Of a stretch of 64,000 nt of DNA, positions 52,247 to 60,923 are shown piece after piece (within the stretch, counting starts at the first letter, position 1; every line of letters starts with the position of its first letter). The translations under genes and the position numbers were made by a program. Under the pieces are notes generated by a model, which was not told the DNA's origin, searched no databases, and was given only the letters and a program-made list of their open reading frames with translations. Source of the DNA: Desulfitobacterium sp038181555 (lineage in GTDB: Bacteria; Bacillota; Desulfitobacteriia; Desulfitobacteriales; Desulfitobacteriaceae); assembly GCF_038181555.1 (NCBI RefSeq), contig NZ_JBBWUA010000001.1, positions 186,001-250,000 of the forward strand, written 5' to 3'.

Positions 52247-52275
52247 TGCAAACTGGGACCTGTCCCCAGTTTGCA
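52247..52275 (-). repeat. REP, second of an inverted pair
   Basis: TGCAAACTGGG (52247-52257) and CCCAGTTTGCA (52265-52275) form an 11-bp perfect stem. The loop ACCTGTC is the reverse complement of GACAGGT. The pair is a BIME-like unit in the 110-bp gap between two minus-strand genes. Confidence 0.85.
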
Positions 52276-52285
52276 CAGTTTGCAC

Positions 52286-54322
52286 TCATAGCTGCCGGGC
52301 GGCATCATAGGCAGATTGAACAGCATCCAGTACTTTAGCCGGCCTGATTGTATCGCCGATTGAATGCAATGCCACTTGGATAGGGAGCTTAGCTTGGAGC
52401 TCCTTCATAAGCTCTTGATTAGCGACCGACCCAATAGCGGGGACCACCGTATCCGCGGGGATCAGGCTTTCTCCTTCCGGTCCCTCGACCCGAACACCAT
52501 CAGGACCAACGGCTTTTACCATCGTATGGGTCAATACCTTAACCTGATGCCGTTTCAGATCGGCCAGCATCGCCCAGCGGGTGCTCGAGCCTAGGTCGCG
52601 GCCGACGCCCTTGGTCATTTCCACTAAAGTGACCCGCTTTTTTCCTTGCCAAAGAAGCTTAGCCAGAGTATCTATGCTTTCCGCTTGGTTAACGATGAGA
52701 AAACGGAGGGTTTCCGCATCCAGGGTCCCTTGGTTGGCCAAGTAGAGAGCAGTTTCCACCCCTACCGAGCCACCGCCGACGATAACGATGTTGTGACCCG
52801 TCTCTTTTCCGGCCAGTACATCCCAAGCTTGAGTGATGACTACACCTTCCTCTACAGGGAAGGGAGGTTCCATAGGCAGAGCGCCGGTAGCGACAACAAT
52901 GTCGGTCCAGCCTTCCTTCTCAAAACTCGCCAAAAGGTTCTCCGCAGTTGCTTCTTGGCCCGTAGAGATTTTGACATCTTGCATCTCGCAGACTTGAACC
53001 AGATAATCGGTAAAGCGATTGAAGTCCTGGCGATCTGGTGGTGCTGCGGCAAGATTGATCTGGCCTCCGGGCTGACTGGATTTTTCCCAAACAGTTACAT
53101 CATGACCGCGTAGGCTGGCCACCCGAGCAAACTCTAATCCTGCAGGGCCACCCCCCACCACAAGGATTTTCTTAAGCACAGCACTGTCGGCCTGGGTTTT
53201 ATTGTTTAGCCCAAGCTCCGCCTCTCGCCCGGCTTCTGCATTCACTAAGCAAGCCACCGGTGCTCCTCGGAACACATGATCCAAACAACCCTGATTGCAA
53301 CCTACACAGGGGCGAATTGGGGAGGAATCTAACCCTTGGGCTTTTAAGGGTAAAAAGGGATCCGCTAACAGGGGCCTTGCCATTCCAACCAGATCCGCAT
53401 CCCCTGAAGTAAGAATATCTCGAGCCAACTCAGGAGAGGTTATGCGATTGGAGGCAATAACCGGCACAGAAACAGCCTCTTTTATGCCCCGAGCCAAATA
53501 GCGGAAGGCCGCGGGAGGGACATTCATCGTGATCTGAGGAACCAATGTCTCATGCCAGCCCCCCGTCACGTTGATAGCGTTCACCCCAGCCTCTTCTAAG
53601 GCCTTAGCAAAAATTCGTGCCTCTGCGTTGGTGTGTCCACCCGGCACAAAGTCATGACCGGCGATCCGAGCGAGCAAAGGGAAGTCGGGTCCTACGGCCT
53701 TTCGAATTTCTGCCACAACTTCTAAGGCAAATCGCATGCGGTTCGGTAGATCACCACCGTATTCATCCGTTCTTTTGTTCGTCACGGGAGAGAGGAATTC
53801 AGAGATTAAGTAGCCAGTCCCAGCAAGAATCTCCACTCCATCAAAACCTGCTTGCTGGGTGCGGGCAGCAGCTTGGGCAAATTTTTGAATCATTTTTTTA
53901 ATTTCTTCCCCGGTCAGTTCGTGAGGAATCTCTTGCGTTAATTTAGAAGGTAGAGGGGAAGGAGCAACGGGCTGGTTCCCGGTCAATTGTGAGGAGGCAT
54001 ATCTTCCTGCCTGATAGAGCTGGGTGATGGTCTTTGCTCCTTCACTATGGATGGCTGCCACAAGCTGTTGTAGCCTAGGAAGATAGCGATCCTCATCCAA
54101 CTGAACCATACCAATGGTGTTGCCGACTCGATCAATTCCGCATCCACCAACGATAATTAAGCCTACCCCACCTCGAGCTCGCTTACGGTAGAACTCAATA
54201 AGCTGATCAGTAACTTCTCCAGTCGGACAGTAATTTAGATGCATGGCTGGCATCACTATGCGGTTTTTTAGCTCCATTGTTCCGATCCTGATCGGAGAGA
54301 AAAGCGGATCATCATTAAACAT
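52286..54322 (-). CDS. NADH:flavin oxidoreductase / 2,4-dienoyl-CoA reductase-like enzyme
   Basis: About 678 residues. ATG 54322 has a perfect CGGAGGTG 8 bp upstream; a start at 54352 would add ten residues. The N-terminal TIM barrel (about 1-340) is the OYE FMN domain (RIVMPAMHLNYCP, GGCGIDRVGN). CVGCNQGCLDHVFRGAPVAC binds a [4Fe-4S] cluster. The C-terminal half binds FAD and NAD(P)H (LVVGGGPAGLEFARVASLRG, IVIVGGGSVGVETALYLANQ). This is the FadH layout, which removes double bonds in unsaturated acyl-CoA. Operator AATGAATGACCATTCATT lies just upstream. Confidence 0.9.
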   Translation of the reverse strand: MFNDDPLFSPIRIGTMELKNRIVMPAMHLNYCPTGEVTDQLIEFYRKRARGGVGLIIVGGCGIDRVGNTIGMVQLDEDRYLPRLQQLVAAIHSEGAKTITQLYQAGRYASSQLTGNQPVAPSPLPSKLTQEIPHELTGEEIKKMIQKFAQAAARTQQAGFDGVEILAGTGYLISEFLSPVTNKRTDEYGGDLPNRMRFALEVVAEIRKAVGPDFPLLARIAGHDFVPGGHTNAEARIFAKALEEAGVNAINVTGGWHETLVPQITMNVPPAAFRYLARGIKEAVSVPVIASNRITSPELARDILTSGDADLVGMARPLLADPFLPLKAQGLDSSPIRPCVGCNQGCLDHVFRGAPVACLVNAEAGREAELGLNNKTQADSAVLKKILVVGGGPAGLEFARVASLRGHDVTVWEKSSQPGGQINLAAAPPDRQDFNRFTDYLVQVCEMQDVKISTGQEATAENLLASFEKEGWTDIVVATGALPMEPPFPVEEGVVITQAWDVLAGKETGHNIVIVGGGSVGVETALYLANQGTLDAETLRFLIVNQAESIDTLAKLLWQGKKRVTLVEMTKGVGRDLGSSTRWAMLADLKRHQVKVLTHTMVKAVGPDGVRVEGPEGESLIPADTVVPAIGSVANQELMKELQAKLPIQVALHSIGDTIRPAKVLDAVQSAYDAARQL

Positions 54323-54341
54323 ACTTAGCACCTCCGAGAAA

Positions 54342-54359
54342 TGAATGACCATTCATTAT
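54342..54359. promoter_or_regulatory. FadR-type operator before the flavoprotein gene
   Basis: TGAATGACCATTCATTAT matches the B. subtilis FadR consensus TGAATGANTANTCATTCA at most fixed positions. The core arms AATGAATG and CATTCATT are exact. It lies 20 bp upstream of the start codon on the minus strand. Confidence 0.7.
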
Positions 54360-54426
54360 GGAACAGCATATCATGAAACCAGCACCGGGGGAACAGATTT
54401 TAGTAAATAAATCAGATAATTTTTAA

Positions 54427-54445
54427 TTTACAAAATATTTGTAAA
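54427..54445. promoter_or_regulatory. TTTACAAA palindrome between divergent genes
   Basis: TTTACAAA-ATA-TTTGTAAA is a perfect 8-bp inverted repeat midway between the two FadR sites. The binding protein is unknown. Confidence 0.4.
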
Positions 54446-54494
54446 AGGGTATTCCGTTTTGCCCGGCCATCTGATATCATAATAGAAAATGAAA

Positions 54495-54512
54495 TGAATG
54501 AATATTCATTCA
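54495..54512. promoter_or_regulatory. FadR operator before etfB
   Basis: TGAATGAATATTCATTCA is an exact 18-bp palindrome and an exact match to the FadR consensus TGAATGANTANTCATTCA. It lies 26 bp before the etfB start. The TetR gene at 56419 is the likely source of the binding protein. Confidence 0.88.
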
Positions 54513-54537
54513 GAAAGATATAGAAAGGGGAATCGAG

Positions 54538-55320
54538 TTGAACATATTGGTTTGTCTAAAACAAACATTTGACACCGAAGCGAAGATTGTGATCAATTCG
54601 CAAGGAAAAATCGACTCTACAGGAGTGAATCTCATCATGAATCCCTATGATGAATTTGCGGTGGAAGAGGGGATTCGCCTTAAAGAAAAGTTCGGTGGAG
54701 AAGTCACGGTATTGAGCATGGGTGGTGCGAAGGTCAATGAAGTCTTGCGTACAGCTCTGGCTATGGGGGCAGACAAAGCGGTTGCTATTCAAGATCCTGC
54801 TTTAGAAGGTAGCGATGAATGGGTTACAGCCGCGGTACTCGCCAAAGCAGTTCAAGCTATTCCCTTTGATATTATCCTCTCTGGACGGATTGCCATCGAT
54901 GATGGATCGAGTCAAGTACCCACTCGTCTTGCTGAGATATTGAGTATTCCATCCGTATCATCGGTTACCGAATTAAAGATTGAAGATAAAAATGCTACGG
55001 TTACTCGCGATATAGATGGAGGCAGTGAGATTATCGAAGTACCGCTTCCCGCGGTGATTACTGCTCAAAAAGGTTTAAATGAACCACGCTATCCATCGGT
55101 AGCAGGGATCATGAAAGCTAAGAAAAAAGAACTGAAAACCCTAAACCTCGCCGATCTTGGACTTTCCGCAGCCGACTCGGTGACTCAGGGAGCGAAGATG
55201 AAGGTCCTTCAGGTTAGTTTACCTCCGGCTCGTCAAGGGGGCCGCCTGATCCAAGGGGAGCCTGCCCAAGCCGTCGCTGATTTGGTCATGGCCTTAATGA
55301 AGGAAGCAAAAGTTATCTAA
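54538..55320 (+). CDS. etfB: Electron transfer flavoprotein beta subunit
   Basis: A 260-residue EtfB. TTG 54538 follows AAAGGGGAATCGAG. Marks: MNILVCLKQTFDTEAKI, MNPYDEFAVEEGIRLKEKFG, AMGADKAVAIQD and GLNEPRYPSVAGIMKAKKK, the recognition loop region. It accepts electrons from acyl-CoA dehydrogenase. A FadR site precedes it. Heterodimer partner EtfA follows 36 bp on. Confidence 0.95.
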   Translation: MNILVCLKQTFDTEAKIVINSQGKIDSTGVNLIMNPYDEFAVEEGIRLKEKFGGEVTVLSMGGAKVNEVLRTALAMGADKAVAIQDPALEGSDEWVTAAVLAKAVQAIPFDIILSGRIAIDDGSSQVPTRLAEILSIPSVSSVTELKIEDKNATVTRDIDGGSEIIEVPLPAVITAQKGLNEPRYPSVAGIMKAKKKELKTLNLADLGLSAADSVTQGAKMKVLQVSLPPARQGGRLIQGEPAQAVADLVMALMKEAKVI

Positions 55321-55356
55321 TTATCAAGAAAGTAAGAAAAGAGAGGATTGGGAAGG

Positions 55357-56343
55357 ATGCCTAAGGGAATTTTAGTTGTTCTTGAGCAGTATAATGGGGA
55401 GCTTCGCAAGGTTTCCTTGGAGCTTTTAAGCGAAGGAAGACGGTTAGCCGACGCGGCGGGGCTCACCCTCACGGGAGTCTTACTGGGCCAAGAAATTAAA
55501 AATTTAGCAGCTGTCGCAGCTTCCCAGGGAGCTGATCGAGTGATTGTGGTAGAAGATGCAGCCCTGAAGGATTATACCACGGGTGCTTACACCTCAGTAC
55601 TCAACCGAATCATCCGCCAGGAGGATCCTGAAGTGGTCTTCATGGGCAATACAGGAATGGGGAGAGATTTAGCCCCACGCCTTGCCCAACGTTTAGGAGT
55701 TGGGAGTGCCTCAGATTGCGTTGCCGTCACAGTAGATTCAACATACAAGCTGCGCTTTAGACGTCCTATCTATGCCGGCAAAGCTTATGCAGAAGTTGCC
55801 ACAGAGGCCCGCCCTATTCTAGCCACCATACGTCCTAATAGCTTCAGCATTACCCCACCAAACCCAGATCGTCAAGCAGAAGTGGTCGAGGCGACCGCAA
55901 CCATTGATGCCAATGATCTTCAAGCCATTGTCAAAGAAGTGGTTCGTCAAGCTTCCAGCCGTCCGGAATTGACTGATGCCAACATTATTGTTTCTGGCGG
56001 ACGTGCCATGAAGAATGCTGAGAATTTCCGACTGCTTGAAGAACTTGCTGATACCATCGGTGCCGCTATAGGAGCTTCTCGGGCTGCTGTAGACTCCGGA
56101 TATCGTGAGTATAAATATCAAGTGGGTCAAACCGGCAAGACTGTCGCCCCAACTCTTTATATTGCTTGCGGCATTTCAGGGGCCATTCAACATTTAGCTG
56201 GAATGGGATCCTCCAAATTTATCGTAGCGATCAATAAGGATCCAGAAGCCAATATCTTTACCGTCGCCGATTATGGCATTGTCGGCGATCTTTACGAGAT
56301 TGTCCCCTTGCTTACAGAAGAGTTTAAAAAGCAACTGGCCTAG
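55357..56343 (+). CDS. etfA: Electron transfer flavoprotein alpha subunit
   Basis: About 328 residues from ATG 55357 (AGAGAGGATTGGGAAGG upstream). The C-terminal FAD domain shows VSGGRAMKNAENFRLLEELA, GASRAAVDSGYREYKYQVGQ, the GQTGKTVAPTLYIACGISGA stretch, and INKDPEANIFTVADYGIVGD. No ferredoxin domain is fused. Typical EtfA, cotranscribed with etfB and fadR. Confidence 0.95.
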   Translation: MPKGILVVLEQYNGELRKVSLELLSEGRRLADAAGLTLTGVLLGQEIKNLAAVAASQGADRVIVVEDAALKDYTTGAYTSVLNRIIRQEDPEVVFMGNTGMGRDLAPRLAQRLGVGSASDCVAVTVDSTYKLRFRRPIYAGKAYAEVATEARPILATIRPNSFSITPPNPDRQAEVVEATATIDANDLQAIVKEVVRQASSRPELTDANIIVSGGRAMKNAENFRLLEELADTIGAAIGASRAAVDSGYREYKYQVGQTGKTVAPTLYIACGISGAIQHLAGMGSSKFIVAINKDPEANIFTVADYGIVGDLYEIVPLLTEEFKKQLA

Positions 56344-56418
56344 GGCGGCGGAGCTAGCATTGACAACCTTGAGAAAAGGAGGTCTAATAGATTAAAAACT
56401 TGCAAAGGATGACGTAAT

Positions 56419-57024
56419 ATGGCTATTTCCCAAGAAGATAAATATGAAAAGATTTTAGATGCGGCAATCGAGGCATTTGCTGAGGTGGGCTATCATTCAT
56501 GCCAAGTAGCGAAGATAGCTCGCATGGCGGGAGTAGCTGACGGGACGATCTACCTCTACTTTAAAAATAAAGAGGACATTCTAGTACGCCTGTTTACGGA
56601 AAGAATGGGGAGGTTTATTGAGCTCATTCGGAGCGAAATGGATTCCTGCCAGAATACACGCAGTCGCCTTAGAGCTATTGTGCATACGCATTTGACCTAT
56701 ATGGAGAATAACCGTGCTCTAGCGACTGTATCACAAATCGAGTTAAGACAGCCTAACTCAAGCTTATATAGTGCCATTGCCTTCCCGCTGAGAGATTATT
56801 TTCGTTTGATTGAAGAGGTGATCGAAGAAGGAATAAAACAAAAGGAAATCATTCCTTCACTCAATGTTCACGTAGCACGGCAGATGATCTTTGGCACCAT
56901 CGATCGAGCGACTACCGATTGGTTTTTTGCAAGATCAGAACGATCCTTAAGCAAGGACACAGACTGCATGATAGAACTATTCGCAGGTGCCCTGGGATTG
57001 CCGAAGGAAGAAAATATAAAGTAA
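56419..57024 (+). CDS. fadR: TetR-family regulator, FadR-like
   Basis: A 201-residue repressor. The N-terminal helix-turn-helix is ILDAAIEAFAEVGYHSCQVA and VADGTIYLYFKNKEDILVRL, almost the B. subtilis FadR sequence type. The C-terminal part would bind long-chain acyl-CoA. Operators at 54342 and 54495 match FadR sites. Position next to etfBA and the fad genes gives the identity good support. The regulator would repress the beta-oxidation genes until acyl-CoA is present. Confidence 0.93.
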   Translation: MAISQEDKYEKILDAAIEAFAEVGYHSCQVAKIARMAGVADGTIYLYFKNKEDILVRLFTERMGRFIELIRSEMDSCQNTRSRLRAIVHTHLTYMENNRALATVSQIELRQPNSSLYSAIAFPLRDYFRLIEEVIEEGIKQKEIIPSLNVHVARQMIFGTIDRATTDWFFARSERSLSKDTDCMIELFAGALGLPKEENIK

Positions 57025-57040
57025 TAAGACCGTAGGATTA

Positions 57041-57100
57041 GTAGTAAGCATAACTGTAGTAAGAATAGGAGTAGTAAGAATAGGAGTAGTAGGAATAACA
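57041..57100 (+). repeat. 15-bp tandem repeat, four units
   Basis: Units at 57041, 57056, 57071 and 57086. The two middle units (GTAGTAAGAATAGGA) are identical; the outer two differ at 3-4 positions. A purine-rich GCAG stretch follows to about 57145. It lies just after fadR and before fadN. Confidence 0.8.
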
Positions 57101-57363
57101 GCAGCAGTAGGTGAAGCAGGAACGGTAAAAGCAGTAAAAGCAGATTACGGGTAGACAACGCAGATAAAAGAGTGAGACTTGACGAGTGATGATTGATTTG
57201 AAAGCCTGAGAGAAAGGGTTTTCTCCGCCTCTAAAAGACTGAATATTCTAAATATAAACAATAGACAGAAATAGACCTCCGTTATGAGATGAATTTTTGA
57301 GAGAAGGCTTAAGTTAAAAAAGTATAGAGAAAAACAGTACCTAATGAGAGAAGGAGGATGAAT

Positions 57364-59751
57364 ATGCCCATATACAAGGTGGCGGTTTTAGGCTCAGGAG
57401 TAATGGGAAGCACCATCGCAGCCCACCTCGCCAATGCCGGAATTCCCAGTCTACTACTGGACATCGTGCCTTCCAGTATACTGCCCGAGGAAGAGATAGC
57501 CGGGCTGACCTTAGAATCCCCCAAAGTAAGAAATCGTATTGCCGCAGCCAATAAAGCCAAGCTACTTAAGATGAGTCCTGCTCCTCTGTTTGTTCCGGAA
57601 TTTGCTGATCGCATCGAGGTCGGGAACTTTGCGGATGATCTATCCCGCTTAAAGGAAGTGGACTGGGTTATCGAAGTCGTTGTGGAACGCTTAGACATTA
57701 AGATCGACCTCTTTAAGAAGGTAGCTCAAGCTGTCCGTCCCGGAACTATTGTAACCTCCAACACCTCCGGTATTTCCTTAAAAGCAATGGCGGAGGGACT
57801 TCCTGAAGAATTTACGAAGAATTTTTTAGGAACACACTTCTTTAACCCCCCGCGCTACATGAAGCTCTTCGAATTGATTCCGGGGCCCAACACCGATCCT
57901 GCAGTCATTGAGGAGATGGCTGAGTTTGCCGAGCGAGTACTGGGCAAAGGGGTCGTCTATGCCAAGGATACTCCTAACTTCATTGCCAACCGCATCGGCG
58001 TCTTCGGATTATCCGCAACCCTGAAAGAAATGCTACGCTCCGGCTTAACCATCGATGAAGTCGATGCCTTAACCGGTCCGGTCATGGGGCGACCGAAGTC
58101 CGCCTCCTTCCGCACCGTAGATATGGTGGGCTTAGATACCTTCGTCCATGTAGCCAATAACGTCGGGGATAATGTTCCCGAAGAGAAAGAATTCTTCGTC
58201 ATGCCGGAATTCATTCACACTATGCTTAAGAACGGCTGGCTCGGCGATAAGACTAGGCAAGGCTTCTATAAGAAGGCCAAAACAACAGAAGGCAAAGAGA
58301 TCTTGGTTCTTGACCCCCATACCATGGAGTATGTCCCTAAGAAAAGGGTTCAATTTGCTTGCTTGGATAAAGCCAAGAATGCAGGCAGTCTTAAAGATAA
58401 GCTGAGGACCATAGTCAACGGCAAAGATCCCGGTGCAGTTTTCGCCTGGCAAGTCCTAAAAGAAGTTCTCCTTTATGCGGCCCGCTTAGCTCCCCAAATT
58501 GCCGAGGATATCACCGCCATCGATGAGGGCATGAAGCTGGGCTTCAACTGGGAAATGGGTCCCTTTGAGACTTGGGATGCCTTAGGGGTAAAAGCAACGG
58601 CGGAGCGCATCCGTGCTGAAGGGGGCATCTTACCTGAGATTGTAGAAAAACTCCTGGCCGAAGGTAAAGATAGCTTCTATCAAAAGACCGAGAGCGGCGA
58701 CACCCTCTACTATGCTGAGGGAGAGTATGCAGAGAGAGTGGCTAGCCCTTACGCCTTTTCTCTCAAACAAGCCCATAAGCAAGGCAAGAAAATCTTCGGC
58801 AACTCCGGTGCCAGCTTAGTTGATATGGGTGACGGAGTGGCCTGTCTAGAATTCCATTCCCCCAACAACTCCATCGGCGGCGATATCATGAATATGATCC
58901 ACAAATCCCTAGCGGAAGTGGAGAAAAATTATTTGGGTATGGTGATCGGTAGCCAAGGCAAAAATTTTGCTGTCGGTGCTAATCTCATGCTGATTATGAT
59001 GGAAGCAGAAGAAGGCAATTGGGATGACTTAGATCTTATGGTTGGCGAATTCCAAAGAGGCACTATGGCTCTGAAATACGCAAAAAAGCCTGTAGTTGCT
59101 GCACCCTATGGTATGACCCTCGGCGGTGGTGCTGAGGTTTGTCTCCATTCTCATGCCATCCAACCGGCTGCCGAAACCTACATGGGTCTCGTCGAGCTTG
59201 GCGTAGGGCTGATCCCCGGTGGCGGTGGAACTAAGGAAATGGCCCTGCGCGCTATGGAAGGAATTCTCCCCGGTGTTGTCGTGGCCCCCGACTATTTCTT
59301 CGCCAAACGCTTTGAAGTCGTAGCAATGGCCCAAGTGTCCACCAGTGCAGAAATGGCTAGAAAACTAGGCTTCTTAAGAGATAGCGATCGCTATAGTATG
59401 AATGCTGATCATGTCCTGCTTGATGCCAAAGCTCGTGTCATCGATTTAGCAAGAAACTTCCGCCCCAACCTTCCCCAGAAGGCCAAGGCAGCAGGGCCCG
59501 GAGTTCGCGCTTTCCTAGAGATGGCGCTGTACGGTATGCAGGAAGGACGTTTCATCTCTGAGTATGATGCACACTTAGGAAAGAAGCTCGCTTATGCCAT
59601 GACCGGTGGCGATGTCCTTGCCGGAACCTTAGTGGATGAGCAATACCTCCTCGATCTCGAAAGAGAAACCTTCTTAAGCCTAGCCGGAGAACCCAAGACG
59701 CTGGATCGCATTCGGCATATGCTCACCAAAAACAAGCCATTAAGGAATTAG
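57364..59751 (+). CDS. fadN: 3-hydroxyacyl-CoA dehydrogenase / enoyl-CoA hydratase fusion (FadN)
   Basis: About 795 residues, close to B. subtilis FadN (789). ATG 57364 is 6 bp from AAGGAGG; an ATG at 57358 touches that site. The NAD domain begins VAVLGSGVMGSTIAAHLANA. The catalytic His is in GTHFFNPPRYMKL, then PNFIANRIGVFG. The hydratase part lies in the C-terminal third: GGGAEVCLHSHAIQPAAETY and GVGLIPGGGGTKEMALRA. It carries out hydration and oxidation steps of beta-oxidation. fadA follows 13 bp on. Confidence 0.95.
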   Translation: MPIYKVAVLGSGVMGSTIAAHLANAGIPSLLLDIVPSSILPEEEIAGLTLESPKVRNRIAAANKAKLLKMSPAPLFVPEFADRIEVGNFADDLSRLKEVDWVIEVVVERLDIKIDLFKKVAQAVRPGTIVTSNTSGISLKAMAEGLPEEFTKNFLGTHFFNPPRYMKLFELIPGPNTDPAVIEEMAEFAERVLGKGVVYAKDTPNFIANRIGVFGLSATLKEMLRSGLTIDEVDALTGPVMGRPKSASFRTVDMVGLDTFVHVANNVGDNVPEEKEFFVMPEFIHTMLKNGWLGDKTRQGFYKKAKTTEGKEILVLDPHTMEYVPKKRVQFACLDKAKNAGSLKDKLRTIVNGKDPGAVFAWQVLKEVLLYAARLAPQIAEDITAIDEGMKLGFNWEMGPFETWDALGVKATAERIRAEGGILPEIVEKLLAEGKDSFYQKTESGDTLYYAEGEYAERVASPYAFSLKQAHKQGKKIFGNSGASLVDMGDGVACLEFHSPNNSIGGDIMNMIHKSLAEVEKNYLGMVIGSQGKNFAVGANLMLIMMEAEEGNWDDLDLMVGEFQRGTMALKYAKKPVVAAPYGMTLGGGAEVCLHSHAIQPAAETYMGLVELGVGLIPGGGGTKEMALRAMEGILPGVVVAPDYFFAKRFEVVAMAQVSTSAEMARKLGFLRDSDRYSMNADHVLLDAKARVIDLARNFRPNLPQKAKAAGPGVRAFLEMALYGMQEGRFISEYDAHLGKKLAYAMTGGDVLAGTLVDEQYLLDLERETFLSLAGEPKTLDRIRHMLTKNKPLRN

Positions 59752-59764
59752 GAGGTGAAGGACA

Positions 59765-60919
59765 ATGAAAGAAGCTTTGATTATTGAAGCCAAACGTACA
59801 GCCATCGGCAAATCCGGCAAGGGTTCCTTAGCCCATATGCGACCTGATGATCTAGGAGCGTTTGTCATCCAAGCTGTTTTAAAAAGTGCTCCCAACTTAA
59901 ATCCTGTTAATATTGATGATTGTGTCATCGGCTGTTCCTTTCCTGAAGGAGAGCAAGGGATGAACATGGCTCGGGTTATGGCCCTGCGCGCAGGACTCCC
60001 CATTGATGTCTCAGGGCTCACCATCAATCGCTTTTGCTCCTCAGGACTCCAGGCCATCTCTTTAGCTGCAGACAGAATCCGTTTGGGAGAAGCCGAGGCA
60101 ATGTTGGCCGGAGGTGCAGAAAGCATGTCGGCAGTACCCTTGGGTGGTAGCAAGCCTGCTCCCAATCCCTACATGATGCAGTATCATCCGGAAGTCTACC
60201 TTTCTATGGGACTAACCGCTGAAAATGTAGCCAAAAAATATGAGATCACCCGAGAGCAACAAGATGAGTTTGCTGTAGCCAGCCATCAAAAAGCTCACGC
60301 TGCTCAGGTTAGTGGACGTTTTGACGAAGAGATCGTTCCCGTCCTCATCTCCAGCGGTAAAAAAGGGGAGGTATGGTTCAGTAAAGACGAGGGAATCCGC
60401 CCAGAGGGCACTGTAGAATCCCTCGGCAAGCTGAAACCCGTCTTTAAAAACGGTGGCTGTGTCACGGCGGGGAACTCTTCCCAAACCAGTGACGGCGCTG
60501 CGATAACCCTGCTTATGTCCGAAAACAAAGTGAAGGAACTTGAACTCAAACCCCTAGCTCTCTGGCGAGGCTTCGCCGTCGCCGGTGTCGAGCCGGAACT
60601 CATGGGCATCGGACCGATCAAGGCCATCCCCAAAGTCCTCAAGCAGGTGGGTTTAACCCTCGACCAAATCGACCTCTTCGAGCTTAACGAAGCCTTCGCC
60701 GCCCAATCCCTCGCCATCATCAAGACACTTGGCATTGACCCCGCCAAAGTCAACCCCAACGGTGGAGCCATTGCCTTCGGCCACCCCCTCGGCTGCACTG
60801 GCGCCAAACTAACCGCCACCCTACTCCATGAAATGAAACGTCGCGGACTCAAATACGGCATGGTTACCATGTGTATCGGAGGCGGTATGGGTGCCGCTGG
60901 GGTCTTTGAGCTACTGTAA
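59765..60919 (+). CDS. fadA: Acetyl-CoA acyltransferase (thiolase, FadA)
   Basis: A 384-residue thiolase. The nucleophile is Cys91 in NRFCSSGLQAIS. Also seen are the NPNGGAIAFGHPLGCTGAKL motif with catalytic His, and CIGGGMGAAGVFELL with the second catalytic Cys. It cleaves 3-ketoacyl-CoA to shortened acyl-CoA and acetyl-CoA. Downstream of fadN with AGGAGGTGAAGGAC. Structured element copy D begins 4 bp after its stop. Confidence 0.97.
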   Translation: MKEALIIEAKRTAIGKSGKGSLAHMRPDDLGAFVIQAVLKSAPNLNPVNIDDCVIGCSFPEGEQGMNMARVMALRAGLPIDVSGLTINRFCSSGLQAISLAADRIRLGEAEAMLAGGAESMSAVPLGGSKPAPNPYMMQYHPEVYLSMGLTAENVAKKYEITREQQDEFAVASHQKAHAAQVSGRFDEEIVPVLISSGKKGEVWFSKDEGIRPEGTVESLGKLKPVFKNGGCVTAGNSSQTSDGAAITLLMSENKVKELELKPLALWRGFAVAGVEPELMGIGPIKAIPKVLKQVGLTLDQIDLFELNEAFAAQSLAIIKTLGIDPAKVNPNGGAIAFGHPLGCTGAKLTATLLHEMKRRGLKYGMVTMCIGGGMGAAGVFELL

Positions 60920-60923
60920 CAGT

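Noticed and set aside
56868..57158. Minus-strand Leu-rich 96-residue frame at fadR's end
   Set aside because: Its leucine run is the reverse reading of the 15-bp tandem repeat; no start signal and it overlaps fadR.
57309..57698. Minus-strand open frames over fadN (and similar ones over fadE, etfA, modC)
   Set aside because: They lie fully inside well-supported genes, have no ribosome sites, and show low-complexity Ser/Leu-rich products typical of antisense shadows.
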